NCBI RefSeq assembly: GCF_030717995.2
Contig: NZ_CP157743.1
Coordinates: 3,436,501 to 3,500,500 of the forward strand
Direction of reading: 5' to 3'
Source: Methylomarinum sp. Ch1-1
GTDB lineage: Bacteria > Pseudomonadota > Gammaproteobacteria > Methylococcales > Methylomonadaceae
Length of the DNA: 64,000 bases
Shown piece by piece: positions 18,880 to 28,199 of the stretch. The number at the start of each line of letters is the position of its first letter. The stretch's first letter is position 1. The position numbers and the translations under genes are program-made. The notes under the pieces were generated by a model. That model was not told where the DNA came from. It ran no database searches and saw only the letters and a program-made list of their open reading frames with translations.

Positions 18880-19091
18880 CCTCGAAAGGGTTTTACAAAG
18901 TTAGCGCCCGCATCAAGCTTATCCATGCCCGCGCCTGCTCGGTGATCGCTAACATCCTGAGACCATTATAAATTCAATCGTCACCTACCGGCGAACTGTG
19001 TAATCGATCTGTTTTCCACCGCCGCCTTGCTTGCTATTCCGAAATCTTTCTCTCTAGACCGATTATTTCACCAAGGCGACTTTGCTGAAAT
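18880..19091. other. Intergenic stretch, nothing recognised
   Basis: About 210 bp between the symporter and MITE-1 copy C. No open frame, strong hairpin or known motif was seen. Confidence 0.5.
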
Positions 19092-19368
19092 GTAATTATT
19101 CAGCGTATTTTTATCAGAGGGAGTAGGCTATTGATTTATCGGGCTGTCTGCAACAGGACGTTGCAGCCAGAGCTTACGCCGCACAGGGAAGTGTAAGTGC
19201 CGCGCGAAGCAGGATGCTGTTAGCTGCCAGGGAAGTATTCACCCAGCACCTAAATTAACGAAGATTATTAATCATAGCCAATAACCTAGGGTATTTAGGT
19301 GCTGGGTGAACGCGTCCCGAGAAATCAATGGTCTACTCCCTAAACCCTGAAAGATACTGAATAGTTAC
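19092..19368. repeat. MITE-1 copy C (277 bp) with nested 73-bp palindrome
   Basis: Ends GTAATTATTCAG (19092) and CTGAATAGTTAC (19357-19368). The outer 67 bp and 60 bp match copy A at 3743-4272. It carries one unit of the 51-bp module and a palindrome at 19238-19310. It lacks the tandem expansion and about 100 bp of extra sequence found in copy A. Confidence 0.75.
19238..19310. repeat. 73-bp palindromic repeat, copy 3
   Basis: TTCACCCAGCACCTAAAT and its complement enclose 37 bp. Its interior is a diverged inverted form of copy 1. Confidence 0.85.
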
Positions 19369-19503
19369 GCTGAAATAAGCATTAACACACAGCATTGGTA
19401 TGAACTGAACGAGTGTTATCCTTATCTAATAGTCGAATTCTACTAAGGAAGTGCTGGTTAAATCGACACTACCAAAATTAGTGATTGCAAATCCTTGTTT
19501 TTG

Positions 19504-19724
19504 CAACGATTCCCAGTTTGAGCATTTTTGCTGTGTTTAGGGCATAGGGTGTGTCTGTCGAGGAGCGCCCGTTCACCCAGCACCTAAATTATCCTGGAAT
19601 GTAAAATATAGTCCTGTAGCCATGAAATTTAGGTGCTGGGGGCTTGACGGCAGCATCCTTGCTGCCGACATCCTCGCCAAACACACCTTATACCCTATTT
19701 GAACTCCAAAATTGGGAATTGCTG
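19504..19724. repeat. MITE-2 copy 2 (about 220 bp) with nested palindrome
   Basis: From CAACGATTCCCAG to TTGGGAATTGCTG. It matches copy 1 (4585-4819) in inverted orientation and contains palindrome copy 4. It lies about 90 bp before the aconitase start, so it may influence that gene's promoter or 5' leader. Confidence 0.75.
19572..19640. repeat. 73-bp palindromic repeat, copy 4 (right end trimmed)
   Basis: The left end TTCACCCAGCACCTAAAT is intact. The right end stops at GCTGGG and fuses directly to GGCTTGACGG of the host repeat; the usual TGAA and about 15 bp of host sequence are missing, probably deleted between short CTGGG repeats. Confidence 0.75.
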
Positions 19725-19815
19725 TTGTTTTTGGCAGCTTCTGAGAAATCCAGGGGAAAATTTATCCAGCGCTTTCCTAAATCACGACTGCATTTCATGC
19801 AAGGGGGACACGGCC

Positions 19816-21750
19816 ATGGCTAAAAACGTAACGCAGAAACTGATCGCGAATCACTTGATTGAGGGGCGTATGGCTCCAGGTGAAGACATCGGTTTGAAAA
19901 TTGATCAGACACTTACCCAAGATGCGACAGGGACCTTGGTTATGCTTGAATTTGAAGCGATTGGCCTTCCACGAGTGAAAACCGAACTTTCCGCACAATA
20001 TGTTGACCACAATCTTCTCCAAGAGGATTTCAAAAACCCAGACGACCATCTATTTTTACGTAGCGCCTGCAAGAAATACGGTCTTTGGTATAGCCGTCCG
20101 GGCAATGGCGTCAGTCATCCAGTCCATATGGAGCGATTCGGCATACCGGGGAAAAGTTTGTTAGGTTCGGACAGCCATACATGCGCCGCCGGTTCCCTAG
20201 GAATGCTGGCCATTGGTGCTGGGGGACTGAAAGTAGCGATGGCGATGGCGGGAGAACCTTTTTACATCAAGATGCCCAAGATATGGGGCGTCAAACTGGT
20301 CGGAACACTTCCCGACTGGGTCAGTGCTAAAGATGTGATTTTGGAAATGCTGCGCCGGCACGATGTCGACGGAGGCCTGGGTAAGATCGTTGAGTATTTC
20401 GGTCCCGGATTGAGTTCGCTGACAGCCATGGACAGGCACGTGATAGCCAACATGGGTGCGGAACTAGGCGCCACGACGACCGTTTTTCCGGCCGATGCAG
20501 CGGTGTCCGAGTTCTTGAAAAAACAAGGAAGAGAAGAAGATTTTAACTGCATACTCGCGGATGATGAGGCGGAATATGACGAATACGAGGAAATTAATCT
20601 ATCGGAACTGGAACCGTTGATCGCTCTGCCCAGCAGTCCTGGCAATGTCGTGCCGGTTCGCGAGGTCGAAGGCAGGGATATTTACCAGGCTTATGTCGGC
20701 TCGTCGGCGAACCCTGGACTGAGGGATCTTGCTATCACTGCCATGATAGTCGATGGCAAACAGGTTAACGATCGCGTCTCATTTGACGTCAACCCGACAT
20801 CTAGGCAGATTTTGGAAAACATGATGGCAATGGGCATGCTAGGAAAACTTATTCATGCCGGTGCGCGTCTTCATCAAGCGGGCTGCGGAGGCTGTATTGG
20901 CATGGGGCAGGCTCCGGCGACGGGACGCATCAGTTTACGGACTGTCCCCCGTAACTTTCCGGGACGTTCGGGTACACGAGAAGATCAAGTTTATTTATGT
21001 AGCCCGGAAACCGCGGCAGCTTCGGCCTTAACGGGGAAGATAACCGATCCCCGCACATTAGATATGGAATACCCGAGCTTCAAAGAACCCGATTCATTAT
21101 TGCTTAATAAGGATATGTTGGCGCCACCCGCATCGAAAGGCGAACAGTTTGAATTGGAGAAAGGACCTAATATCAAACCATTGCCTGTATTAGAACCTTT
21201 GGAAGAGAAACTCGAAGGTCCGGTGTTATTGAAGCTGGGGGATGATATTTCTACAGACGAAATTATGCCGGCTGGCGCTAAGGTGCTGCCTTATCGCAGC
21301 AATATTCCGGCCATCAGCCGATTTGTATTCAGCCAAGTCGACGACACCTACTTTGATAGAGCGATGAACTACCAGAAAAAGGGATCATTCATAGTTGGCG
21401 GGGATAATTACGGTCAAGGCTCAAGCCGTGAACATGCCGCTCTAGCTCCCCGTTATCTTGGAGTTAAGGCGGTGATTGCCAAAGGATTCGCCAGAATTCA
21501 TATGCAGAATCTAAGCAACTTCGGGATCCTGGCTCTGATATTTACCGATCCATCTGCTTGGAATAAAATCGAGCCAGGCGACCGGCTTTGCATTTCCGAT
21601 GTACGCAATGCCATTGCCAGAGGAAGTCTCGTCCAAGTAGACAATCTAACCAAAAACGAGACGTATGAGACGGAACATAGGATGTCAGCATATCAAGTGA
21701 AAATGGTGCTGGCGGGCAGTCTGATCAATTTAGTCAACCAAAAAGGGTAA
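19816..21750 (+). CDS. Aconitate hydratase (Aquifex-type/putative aconitase family)
   Basis: Interconverts citrate and isocitrate through a 4Fe-4S cluster. It is 644 aa from the ATG at 19816, preceded by AAGGGGGA; the frame is open to 19699 but that part is repeat sequence. Shorter than AcnA/AcnB, it fits the monofunctional Aquifex-type branch. Motifs: GSDSHTCAAGSLG near residue 120, cluster ligands in QAGCGGCIGMGQAP near residue 360, and the swivel domain with DDISTDEIMPAGAKV and GGDNYGQGSSREHAAL. The stop TAA lies inside a MITE-1 terminus (GTAACTATTCAG at 21747), so the C-terminus may have been altered by insertion. Its location in a repeat-rich island suggests acquisition. Confidence 0.92.
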   Translation: MAKNVTQKLIANHLIEGRMAPGEDIGLKIDQTLTQDATGTLVMLEFEAIGLPRVKTELSAQYVDHNLLQEDFKNPDDHLFLRSACKKYGLWYSRPGNGVSHPVHMERFGIPGKSLLGSDSHTCAAGSLGMLAIGAGGLKVAMAMAGEPFYIKMPKIWGVKLVGTLPDWVSAKDVILEMLRRHDVDGGLGKIVEYFGPGLSSLTAMDRHVIANMGAELGATTTVFPADAAVSEFLKKQGREEDFNCILADDEAEYDEYEEINLSELEPLIALPSSPGNVVPVREVEGRDIYQAYVGSSANPGLRDLAITAMIVDGKQVNDRVSFDVNPTSRQILENMMAMGMLGKLIHAGARLHQAGCGGCIGMGQAPATGRISLRTVPRNFPGRSGTREDQVYLCSPETAAASALTGKITDPRTLDMEYPSFKEPDSLLLNKDMLAPPASKGEQFELEKGPNIKPLPVLEPLEEKLEGPVLLKLGDDISTDEIMPAGAKVLPYRSNIPAISRFVFSQVDDTYFDRAMNYQKKGSFIVGGDNYGQGSSREHAALAPRYLGVKAVIAKGFARIHMQNLSNFGILALIFTDPSAWNKIEPGDRLCISDVRNAIARGSLVQVDNLTKNETYETEHRMSAYQVKMVLAGSLINLVNQKG

Positions 21751-21776
21751 CTATTCAGTATCTTTCGGGTTTTAGG
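21747..21776. repeat. MITE-1 terminal fragment at the aconitase stop codon
   Basis: GTAACTATTCAGTATCTTTC followed by a GGGTTTTAGG-like stretch matches the reverse complement of the right end of MITE-1 copy C. The aconitase TAA is bases 21748-21750 of this terminus. No second end is visible before the Fae gene. The rest of the gap to 22050 shows nothing recognisable. Confidence 0.65.
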
Positions 21777-22050
21777 CAGAAAAAGATTTACCGCTCGGCG
21801 AATCGTTTGAACTTGACGCCGGAGTTGTTTCTCGGTCAACTCCGGGTATTGACGTAGGTAAGGACTTAGGAACGAGTATGAAATAATTTTTCCAAATGTC
21901 GGAAGAGGAATCGGTGGCTCGATTGACAGGTGTCGGCGGCAGGGATAGCCGCCGTCAAGCCTACACGGATGTATTCACGGCGTCCTGACAAGCGAGTTAC
22001 CGAACCTCCACAAAGCCTACTGTTTCGGAAAGTTATTTTGTGCATATTCC

Positions 22051-22569
22051 TTAATCATGCGCAGCCAAGGGATGATGCATGACATCTTCCTGGGCGATGA
22101 CTTCCTTAGGCTTTGGTTCTCCTTCGACCGCGCGCCGAATTGCCAACTTCGTGGCTTCATAATTCCAGTCTTGTATTTTATTTTTGTCCTGGGCATCCCA
22201 ATGAATATAGACCCCCACACAAATGAATACATCACCCGCTTCGTCTATGGGTATGACCCCTTCTTTGACGCTATCGGTCACAGCCTTTGCCACACCATGT
22301 TCTGCCGGCCCAAACATTTGGTTTACTTGTTTCTCGTTCTTAATTTCCACCTTGTTGAATATGACGGTGTTAGGCTTAGCCATAAGATTGGGAGCCACCA
22401 ATGCCAATAGGGCATTATCACCTCGTTTCTGATTGGTCAGAGCAATACAAAAGGCGATTTCTGCAGCGCTGCCCCGCGGTCCCATCACCAGATCTATGTG
22501 GGCCATTTCATTCCCGTCTCCCACCAAAGCTTCGCCTACCTGGACTTTATCGATTTTTAGTGCTTTCAT
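22051..22569 (-). CDS. fae: Formaldehyde-activating enzyme family protein (Fae or Fae-like)
   Basis: Fae condenses formaldehyde with tetrahydromethanopterin in the cytoplasm. The product is 172 aa, typical in length. Conserved parts: [23 protein letters not shown] with the catalytic His, [36 protein letters not shown] and [11 protein letters not shown]. Several positions differ from the main Fae of methanotrophs as I remember it (for example [16 protein letters not shown]), and the C-terminus is an extended histidine-containing tail. It may therefore be a second Fae paralogue rather than the main enzyme. It stands alone between repeats, near the aconitase and reductase genes. It fits functionally with the H4MPT operon at 14.3-17.5 kb. 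Confidence 0.85.
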   Translation of the reverse strand: MKALKIDKVQVGEALVGDGNEMAHIDLVMGPRGSAAEIAFCIALTNQKRGDNALLALVAPNLMAKPNTVIFNKVEIKNEKQVNQMFGPAEHGVAKAVTDSVKEGVIPIDEAGDVFICVGVYIHWDAQDKNKIQDWNYEATKLAIRRAVEGEPKPKEVIAQEDVMHHPLAAHD

Positions 22570-22748
22570 GTTTTTCTCCTGTTAAATTTGCAAAACTGGC
22601 CATATATTGACTAGTTTCATCTGATTTCAGAGAGCCATGGATACGATAATTTAAATTTGGCAAGGCTAAATCGAGAAACTATTCGATACCTCTATTCAAA
22701 GGATCATATCACCGCATCACTGAATCATCTGTAGACATTAAAAATGGG

Positions 22749-22915
22749 CAGCAATTCATCAGTTTGAGTATTTTTGCGGGGTTTAGGGCATGGGGTGTGT
22801 CTGTCGAGGAGCGCCGTAAACCCATCCCTGGGGGCTTGACGGCAGCATCCTTGCTGCCGACATCCTCGCCAAACACACCCCATGCCCTTTTTGAACGCCA
22901 AAGCGGGAATTGCTG
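22749..22915. repeat. MITE-2 copy 3 (167 bp), without the nested palindrome
   Basis: Ends CAGCAATTC (22749) and GAATTGCTG (22907-22915). It matches copies 1 and 2 along its length but has GTAAACCCATCCCTGGGGG where they carry the 73-bp palindrome. It thus shows the unoccupied form of the site. It separates the divergently placed promoter region of fae from the 3' end of the reductase gene. Confidence 0.75.
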
Positions 22916-22930
22916 AAAAATGGGAGATTT

Positions 22931-24130
22931 TCATGACAAAAATTTTCCTTTCAATCCCTTAATGTCAATGGGGCCAGGTTGAGCGATGAGGTCACGAGCG
23001 GCATCGACACGCTCCCAGACATTCCATAACAATACGCCACGCACCCGTCCATCTTGCATATAATAAACAACGCCTTTTTTATAAGGCTCGACCCAATCCG
23101 CCACCGTTTCCAGGCGTGAATCCGTAAGCCCAACTGCTTCGTAGCCCAAATCGAACAAGTCGGAATAAAAATACGGAAGATGATGATAGAAATCCTCCTT
23201 CCCCGCCATGTTCCGACCGGCATACTTACCCATCGTAAGCGCATTGTCTTCATGCTCCAAACGAATACGAGCGTTCAAACTTGGGTTATAGAAGTTACTT
23301 ACATCGCCGGCAGCGTAAATATCAGGGTTACCTGAGCGCAGCAATTCGTCCACGGCGATGCCGTCATCCACAGACAATCCGGCTTGTTCGGCGAGATGTA
23401 CATTTGGCCAGATGCCGATCCCGGCTACCACGGCATCAATCCCGACGATCTCTTCTTTCGAACCTTCATCGGCGGCACTACGAACATTCAGCGACAGGCG
23501 CTCCCCTTGTCGTGCAACGCCTGTAACTAGCTTTTCGGACAAAACCTCAACTCCCTTTTCTTGGTAATAGTTGTTCAGAAACTGACTCAGGTCAGGGGGA
23601 AACAGGCGCGCGCCTATGCCCTCTTCGGGGAAAAGCATCGTGACCTGTTTTCCGTTCATGGCCAATGCCGCGGCAATTTCCGATCCGATAAAACCGCCTC
23701 CAATGACGGCAAAATGCTGTTTTTCTTCGCTAAGGGAGCGTAACTTCTGATAATCGTCTAGGTCGCGAAAATAAATTATGTCCTCACCTCCAAAGGGAAG
23801 ACGCACGGGAGCTCCTCCTGTCGCTAGCAGCAACTTGTCAAAATGGTAGAGATTTCCTTCATCGTCAATGACCTGTTTATTTTCAAGCATCAGCTTCTGA
23901 ACAGTACGCCCCAAATGCATCGACACATTCAGTTCTTCATCCTTATACCAGATTTTTTCGATAGACTTCCCTTGCCATAACCCCTTGGACAACGGAGGAC
24001 GTTTGTAAGGAGGATGAGATTCCGAACTGATCAAGCCTATGGAACCGGTTGGGTCTTCGGATCGTATGCCGCGTATCGCGCCATGCGCCGTCATTCCGCC
24101 GCCAATGATGAGATATTGATAGTCTGTCAT
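22931..24130 (-). CDS. FAD-dependent pyridine nucleotide-disulphide/ferredoxin reductase-type oxidoreductase
   Basis: 399 aa with two nucleotide-binding folds. The FAD motif YLIIGGGMTAHGAIRGI lies at residues 5-21. HFAVIGGGFIGSEIAAALAMNG, the NAD(P)H motif, lies near residue 140. The second FAD motif NPDIYAAGDVSNFYNP lies near residue 265. PPYKRPPLSKGLW is typical of rubredoxin/ferredoxin reductases and AIF-like proteins. There is no Cys-x4-Cys disulphide, so it is not a disulphide reductase. It probably transfers electrons between NAD(P)H and a small Fe-S carrier that is not encoded nearby. Confidence 0.87.
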   Translation of the reverse strand: MTDYQYLIIGGGMTAHGAIRGIRSEDPTGSIGLISSESHPPYKRPPLSKGLWQGKSIEKIWYKDEELNVSMHLGRTVQKLMLENKQVIDDEGNLYHFDKLLLATGGAPVRLPFGGEDIIYFRDLDDYQKLRSLSEEKQHFAVIGGGFIGSEIAAALAMNGKQVTMLFPEEGIGARLFPPDLSQFLNNYYQEKGVEVLSEKLVTGVARQGERLSLNVRSAADEGSKEEIVGIDAVVAGIGIWPNVHLAEQAGLSVDDGIAVDELLRSGNPDIYAAGDVSNFYNPSLNARIRLEHEDNALTMGKYAGRNMAGKEDFYHHLPYFYSDLFDLGYEAVGLTDSRLETVADWVEPYKKGVVYYMQDGRVRGVLLWNVWERVDAARDLIAQPGPIDIKGLKGKFLS

Positions 24131-24219
24131 ATTCCCCCTCCTCTTTACTGAACTTAACCTTTAGGAGGATAAATATCCCCTAAAGTGAATTTTGTTATTG
24201 TCTCGATTCAGTGTAAATT

Positions 24220-24345
24220 TCGAAAAAGGATTCGATTATTGATTGATCTGGCTGTCTGCAAAAGGCTGGCAAGCACAGCTTCCCGGGGTATATTCACGCG
24301 TTTGATGGGATCAATAACCTGCTCCTAGAAGCTGAATAACTAAAT
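24220..24345. repeat. Degraded MITE-1 relic
   Basis: TTGATTGATCTGGCTGTCTG and the later GCTGAATAAC resemble the interior and end of MITE-1 with many changes; a TATTCACGCG remnant marks the palindrome position. A separate GTAATTATTCAGCG end occurs at about 24454-24467. The remainder of 24131-24532 has no gene. Confidence 0.45.
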
Positions 24346-24532
24346 TGCATCTTCAAAAAATCAGACACATAAAGATTTAAACGGTTCCGAATCCCCGTCT
24401 CTCAAGCCCAGAAAAACATCCATCCGACCGATCCTAACGCTTTGTAACGAATTGGTAATTATTCAGCGTTTTCCTAAAACCCCCCTTCATTATCGGCATT
24501 CAAACAGTCTCGTGTTTGAAACAAACACCGCC

Positions 24533-25339
24533 TTATTCCCATTTGATAGAAGACGGTGCATATTTACTAGACAACAAACGCCGACCGCACCAAGCTCCGG
24601 CAAGCAGGTAAGGCAACCCGGCCGGCGCCCACATGATCAGCCCAGCCAGTTGTTGATCTTGAAGACTGCTTGAATCGTCAAATAACGGCATGTGTGCGAA
24701 GGTCAGAACGGCGCCGAGCATGCCCGTAGCCATCAGGGTTAGCAGCAAGGCTAGCAAGGCTAAAGCGCTACGCCTGTGCAATATCGACCACCAGAATATA
24801 CCGGCGATGAGCGCCAAACAGACATGCTCGACAAGGTGCCACCAAGGCCTTGCCAACACCAGGTTGTAAAGCTTCGGCGTATGCCAGAACCAAATCGCGC
24901 CGCTTTGCAGGCAGGCCGCCCTCAGCGGATAACGGCTCAGGCGCAATAAAGGCATACACAACCAAATGCTTGTCCGGCCGCTGATCGCCCGCCATTGCGG
25001 CAACGGTCGCGCCATGACATAAAACGGCGCAATGAAGACCATGATCAACATATGCTCGATCATGTGGATGGCCGAGCTATTAGCACTCCAGCCGCCGAAG
25101 GCTCCGAACATAGTCAATGCCGCGGCCAAAGAGGCCGCGTGAAACGCCAACCATCGACCCCTTGTCGGGGGTACGCGCCATGCTCCGACAGCATAGATCA
25201 GCCAGAGAACGACTGGCAACAATCCGCCGAGTATCAACGGGATACGAGACTCTTCCAAGTCTTCAACCAAACCATGCGCCAGCGCCGAATCCATTAATAG
25301 AAGAGCCATTGCCGCCGACAGAAAAACTATCACAGACAT
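24533..25339 (-). CDS. ctaG: Cytochrome c oxidase assembly protein CtaG (caa3-type)
   Basis: Polytopic membrane protein, about 268 aa from the ATG at 25339; longer frames run to 25477 but overlap the upstream gene. Several hydrophobic helices carry conserved motifs: IHMIEHMLIMVFIAPFYVMARP, SGAIWFWHTPKLYNL and HLVEHVCLALIAGIFWW. These histidine-containing motifs characterise the CtaG_Bacsu/caa3_CtaG family, which helps assemble the oxidase. Its ATG lies within the last codons of the preceding 117-aa gene, so it is translationally coupled. It is the last gene of the oxidase operon. Confidence 0.88.
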   Translation of the reverse strand: MSVIVFLSAAMALLLMDSALAHGLVEDLEESRIPLILGGLLPVVLWLIYAVGAWRVPPTRGRWLAFHAASLAAALTMFGAFGGWSANSSAIHMIEHMLIMVFIAPFYVMARPLPQWRAISGRTSIWLCMPLLRLSRYPLRAACLQSGAIWFWHTPKLYNLVLARPWWHLVEHVCLALIAGIFWWSILHRRSALALLALLLTLMATGMLGAVLTFAHMPLFDDSSSLQDQQLAGLIMWAPAGLPYLLAGAWCGRRLLSSKYAPSSIKWE

Positions 25340-25683
25340 GGCGGCAATAGCAGCGAGACTACTCCTTGGCTGAATGTCACTATGGCGCCCAACAAATTGA
25401 TGCCGGCGCCTAATCTGACGATAAACTGATCGATTGACTCGGTGTTCCCGCCATTCCCCGCTCGCGCCGCACGCCAACAGTTATTTGCCCAATACAGCAG
25501 CAAACTGGTTACGACCAAAGAGCCGGCTAGCAATGCCGCATTGATCCAGGTAACGGGGCCCTGCTCGACTGGAGGCGGAGACAGCTCGCAGATCAGTGCT
25601 AAGGCACCGTATTTAAATAAGAACCAGACAATCCAGATGATCAATCCAAATGCCAGCTGCATGGGATGATATGGTGACAACAT
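25330..25683 (-). CDS. Small membrane protein of the cytochrome oxidase operon
   Basis: 117 aa with about three hydrophobic segments (near residues 8-30, 48-66 and 90-113). The sequence LAFGLIIWIVWFLFKYGALALICEL resembles small oxidase-associated membrane proteins, but I do not recognise a named family. Its ATG overlaps the stop of the fused oxidase gene and its end overlaps ctaG. The context indicates a subunit or assembly factor of the oxidase. Confidence 0.7.
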   Translation of the reverse strand: MLSPYHPMQLAFGLIIWIVWFLFKYGALALICELSPPPVEQGPVTWINAALLAGSLVVTSLLLYWANNCWRAARAGNGGNTESIDQFIVRLGAGINLLGAIVTFSQGVVSLLLPPCL

Positions 25684-28199
25684 CAGTCAATTCTCCATGC
25701 AATAGGCAATAGAATGATGAGGGCGTAACTTGACCAAAATACCACGGTCGTATAAATCCACCAGGGATTCACGACCGTGATTTCATAAGGGGCAGTTTTG
25801 CCGACATAGCCAAAAGCGACGCGTAGGGATTGCAATGCCGTCATGATCACGGCGAGTCCGCTTTGAAACAACTGATATATCAGCAACACTGCAATAATGG
25901 CATCATGGGCAGTTTGTGTTGGCGCCAAGGTCGAAGTCGACCAAACCCAGATCAATACGCAACAGTGGACCAAGCCGGTGACCGCGACGCCCGCTAGCTG
26001 ATGCTGAAGATGCCCGCCCGTCGCCCTGCGCAAGTTGAGTTCTATATAATAAAACCAGATCGTCGCCCCGCTAAGCAGTCCTCCACTGACCAGCAGCGGC
26101 AACCAAGCCAGCGGCGGCACATCGGGCACTTGCCAATGGGGAGCGACAAACCATAGATACAGCCAGCCAAACACTATGGACAAAAACAGTGCGCCATTGG
26201 CGAGCAGCGTTACGATCATACCCCATAATCCCGGCCCATCGAACGTACGAAAATGCAAGGGAGGATAGCCCGGCATCACACTGGCATCGGGAGCCGTCCC
26301 AAGATGTGCTCCGTTTACCCAGGACCATCGCAGCAACAAAATCAAGCTGACTAATGCCGTAGCCACGGAGATATTATAAGTCCGTAGCAATAAACTGATG
26401 CATAGCGCAGACAACGCCAATGCGGCGAACAAAGGCAACCAGGAATTTCCGGGCAAATGGATGATTTCGCGAATCTTGCCGGTAATCGGGTCCGTTCCCC
26501 AAGTTTCGCGCCTGCCATGATCGATCTCCGATAATGCATAATGGCCCTCGGCTACCTTTGCTTGCAGATCCGGTTGCGCCCACATCGGATGTCGCATAGC
26601 GCAGTCTGGCAGACTAATGAAATTGTAAGGCTGAGGCGGGGTACTGGTGGCCCATTCCAGGGTATCGGCCTGCCAAGGATTAGCGCCGGCCGAGCGGCCG
26701 AAGCGGAAATGCAGGACGATATCGAGCAGAACCATCCCAACGTCCATCGCGATCAAGAAGGCGCCCGCTGATGAAATGCCGTTTGGCAAATCCCAGCCTA
26801 ATCCCGCCGGATAGGTATACACACGCCGAGGCATGCCGAGCAACCCGGTCAAATGCATAACCAAAAAAGTGGTATTAAAACCTATGAAAGTCAGCCAGAA
26901 GCCCCAGCGTGATAGCTTTTCCGACGGCATGCGTCCCGAAAAATGTGGCAACCAATAGTAGAGACCAGCTACAAATGGAAACAACATGCCGCCGACGACC
27001 ACATAATGTAAATGCGCAACGACAAAATGCGTGTCGTGCACCTGCCAGTTGAACGGCACCAAAGCCAACATGACCCCCGTCAACCCGCCGATCATAAAAA
27101 CCACCAGAAACCCGACTAACCAGAGCATCGGCACATGATAGACCGGTCGCCCGGTCCATAGCGTCGCCAACCAAGCGAACAGTTGAATACCGGTAGGAAT
27201 CACGATCAACATGCTGGCCACCGAGAAAAATGCCTGCGCCAATTGCGGAATCCCAATGGTAAACATATGATGCACCCACAACCCGAAACTGATGAAGCCT
27301 GTCGCGATAATCGCCAGCACGATCCAGCGGTAGCCCACAATAGGCCGACGTGAGAATACCGGCAGCAGAGTCGAGACAATGCCTGCGCCCGGCAGAAAAA
27401 GTATATAAACTTCAGGATGGCCGAATAACCAGAATAGATGCTGCCAAAGAATCGGATCGCCGCCGCGGGCGACTTCGAAGAAAGGCATGCCGGCCGTACG
27501 CTCCAGTTCCAACAAAATGCTGCCCAAAATCAGCGGAGGAAATCCAAACACAATCATTAATGCCATGACTAAAATGTACCAGCAATAAAGCGGCATATGC
27601 AGCAGCGCCATACCGGAAGTGCGGCTGCGTAAGATCGACACGACCAGCTCAACACCGGCCGATACCGCCGAAATCTCGACAAAAGTGATGCCGAGCAGCC
27701 AGAAATCGACATTGGGTCCCGGCGAGTACACGGCATTGCTCAAAGGCGTATACATGAACCAACCGGCCGCCGGGGCAATCCCCAGCAGCAGACTCGACAT
27801 CAGAATCAGGCTACCGAATAGATAACACCAGTAACCGAAAGCGCTTAGTCGTGGAAATAGCAAATCGCGCGCGCCGATCATCTTCGGAATTAAATAGAGC
27901 GCCAATCCTTCAATGACCGGCACCGCAAACAGAAACATCATAACCGTGCCGTGCATCGTAAACAGCTGATTATAGAGCTTTGGCCCGATAATGTTCTGAT
28001 TCGGTAAGGCTAGCTGAGTGCGCATCAACATCGCAATCAAACCACCGATCAGAAAGAACAGAGCGCCGGTGACCATGAAGCGTTTCCCGACCGTTGTATG
28101 ATTAACGATGGTCAGTGCCCGCCAGCCACGCGGATTGCCCCAAACCTTGATAAAGTCGTTATGTAGGGCCTGCCGATCTTTCTTAGTGAATTCATTCAT
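25683..28199 (-). CDS. ctaD: Cytochrome c oxidase, fused subunits I and III
   Basis: Haem-copper oxygen reductase core of 838 aa. Residues 1 to about 560 are subunit I: LFTMHGTVMMFLF holds a haem ligand, WLFGHPEVYILFLPGAG the CuB His and cross-linked Tyr, LWVHHMFTIG two more CuB ligands, and HDTHFVVAHLHYVVVGG haem a/a3 ligands. After a hydrophilic linker (about 560-610, PDCAMRHPMWAQPD) the C-terminal part is subunit III-like (FDGPGLWGMIVTLLANGALFLSIVFGWLYLWF). The glutamate of the D channel in the usual HPEVY-preceding helix was not obvious to me. The gene overlaps coxB upstream (ATGA) and the small membrane-protein gene downstream. Such I-III fusions occur in caa3-like oxidases. Confidence 0.93.
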   Translation of the reverse strand: MNEFTKKDRQALHNDFIKVWGNPRGWRALTIVNHTTVGKRFMVTGALFFLIGGLIAMLMRTQLALPNQNIIGPKLYNQLFTMHGTVMMFLFAVPVIEGLALYLIPKMIGARDLLFPRLSAFGYWCYLFGSLILMSSLLLGIAPAAGWFMYTPLSNAVYSPGPNVDFWLLGITFVEISAVSAGVELVVSILRSRTSGMALLHMPLYCWYILVMALMIVFGFPPLILGSILLELERTAGMPFFEVARGGDPILWQHLFWLFGHPEVYILFLPGAGIVSTLLPVFSRRPIVGYRWIVLAIIATGFISFGLWVHHMFTIGIPQLAQAFFSVASMLIVIPTGIQLFAWLATLWTGRPVYHVPMLWLVGFLVVFMIGGLTGVMLALVPFNWQVHDTHFVVAHLHYVVVGGMLFPFVAGLYYWLPHFSGRMPSEKLSRWGFWLTFIGFNTTFLVMHLTGLLGMPRRVYTYPAGLGWDLPNGISSAGAFLIAMDVGMVLLDIVLHFRFGRSAGANPWQADTLEWATSTPPQPYNFISLPDCAMRHPMWAQPDLQAKVAEGHYALSEIDHGRRETWGTDPITGKIREIIHLPGNSWLPLFAALALSALCISLLLRTYNISVATALVSLILLLRWSWVNGAHLGTAPDASVMPGYPPLHFRTFDGPGLWGMIVTLLANGALFLSIVFGWLYLWFVAPHWQVPDVPPLAWLPLLVSGGLLSGATIWFYYIELNLRRATGGHLQHQLAGVAVTGLVHCCVLIWVWSTSTLAPTQTAHDAIIAVLLIYQLFQSGLAVIMTALQSLRVAFGYVGKTAPYEITVVNPWWIYTTVVFWSSYALIILLPIAWRID

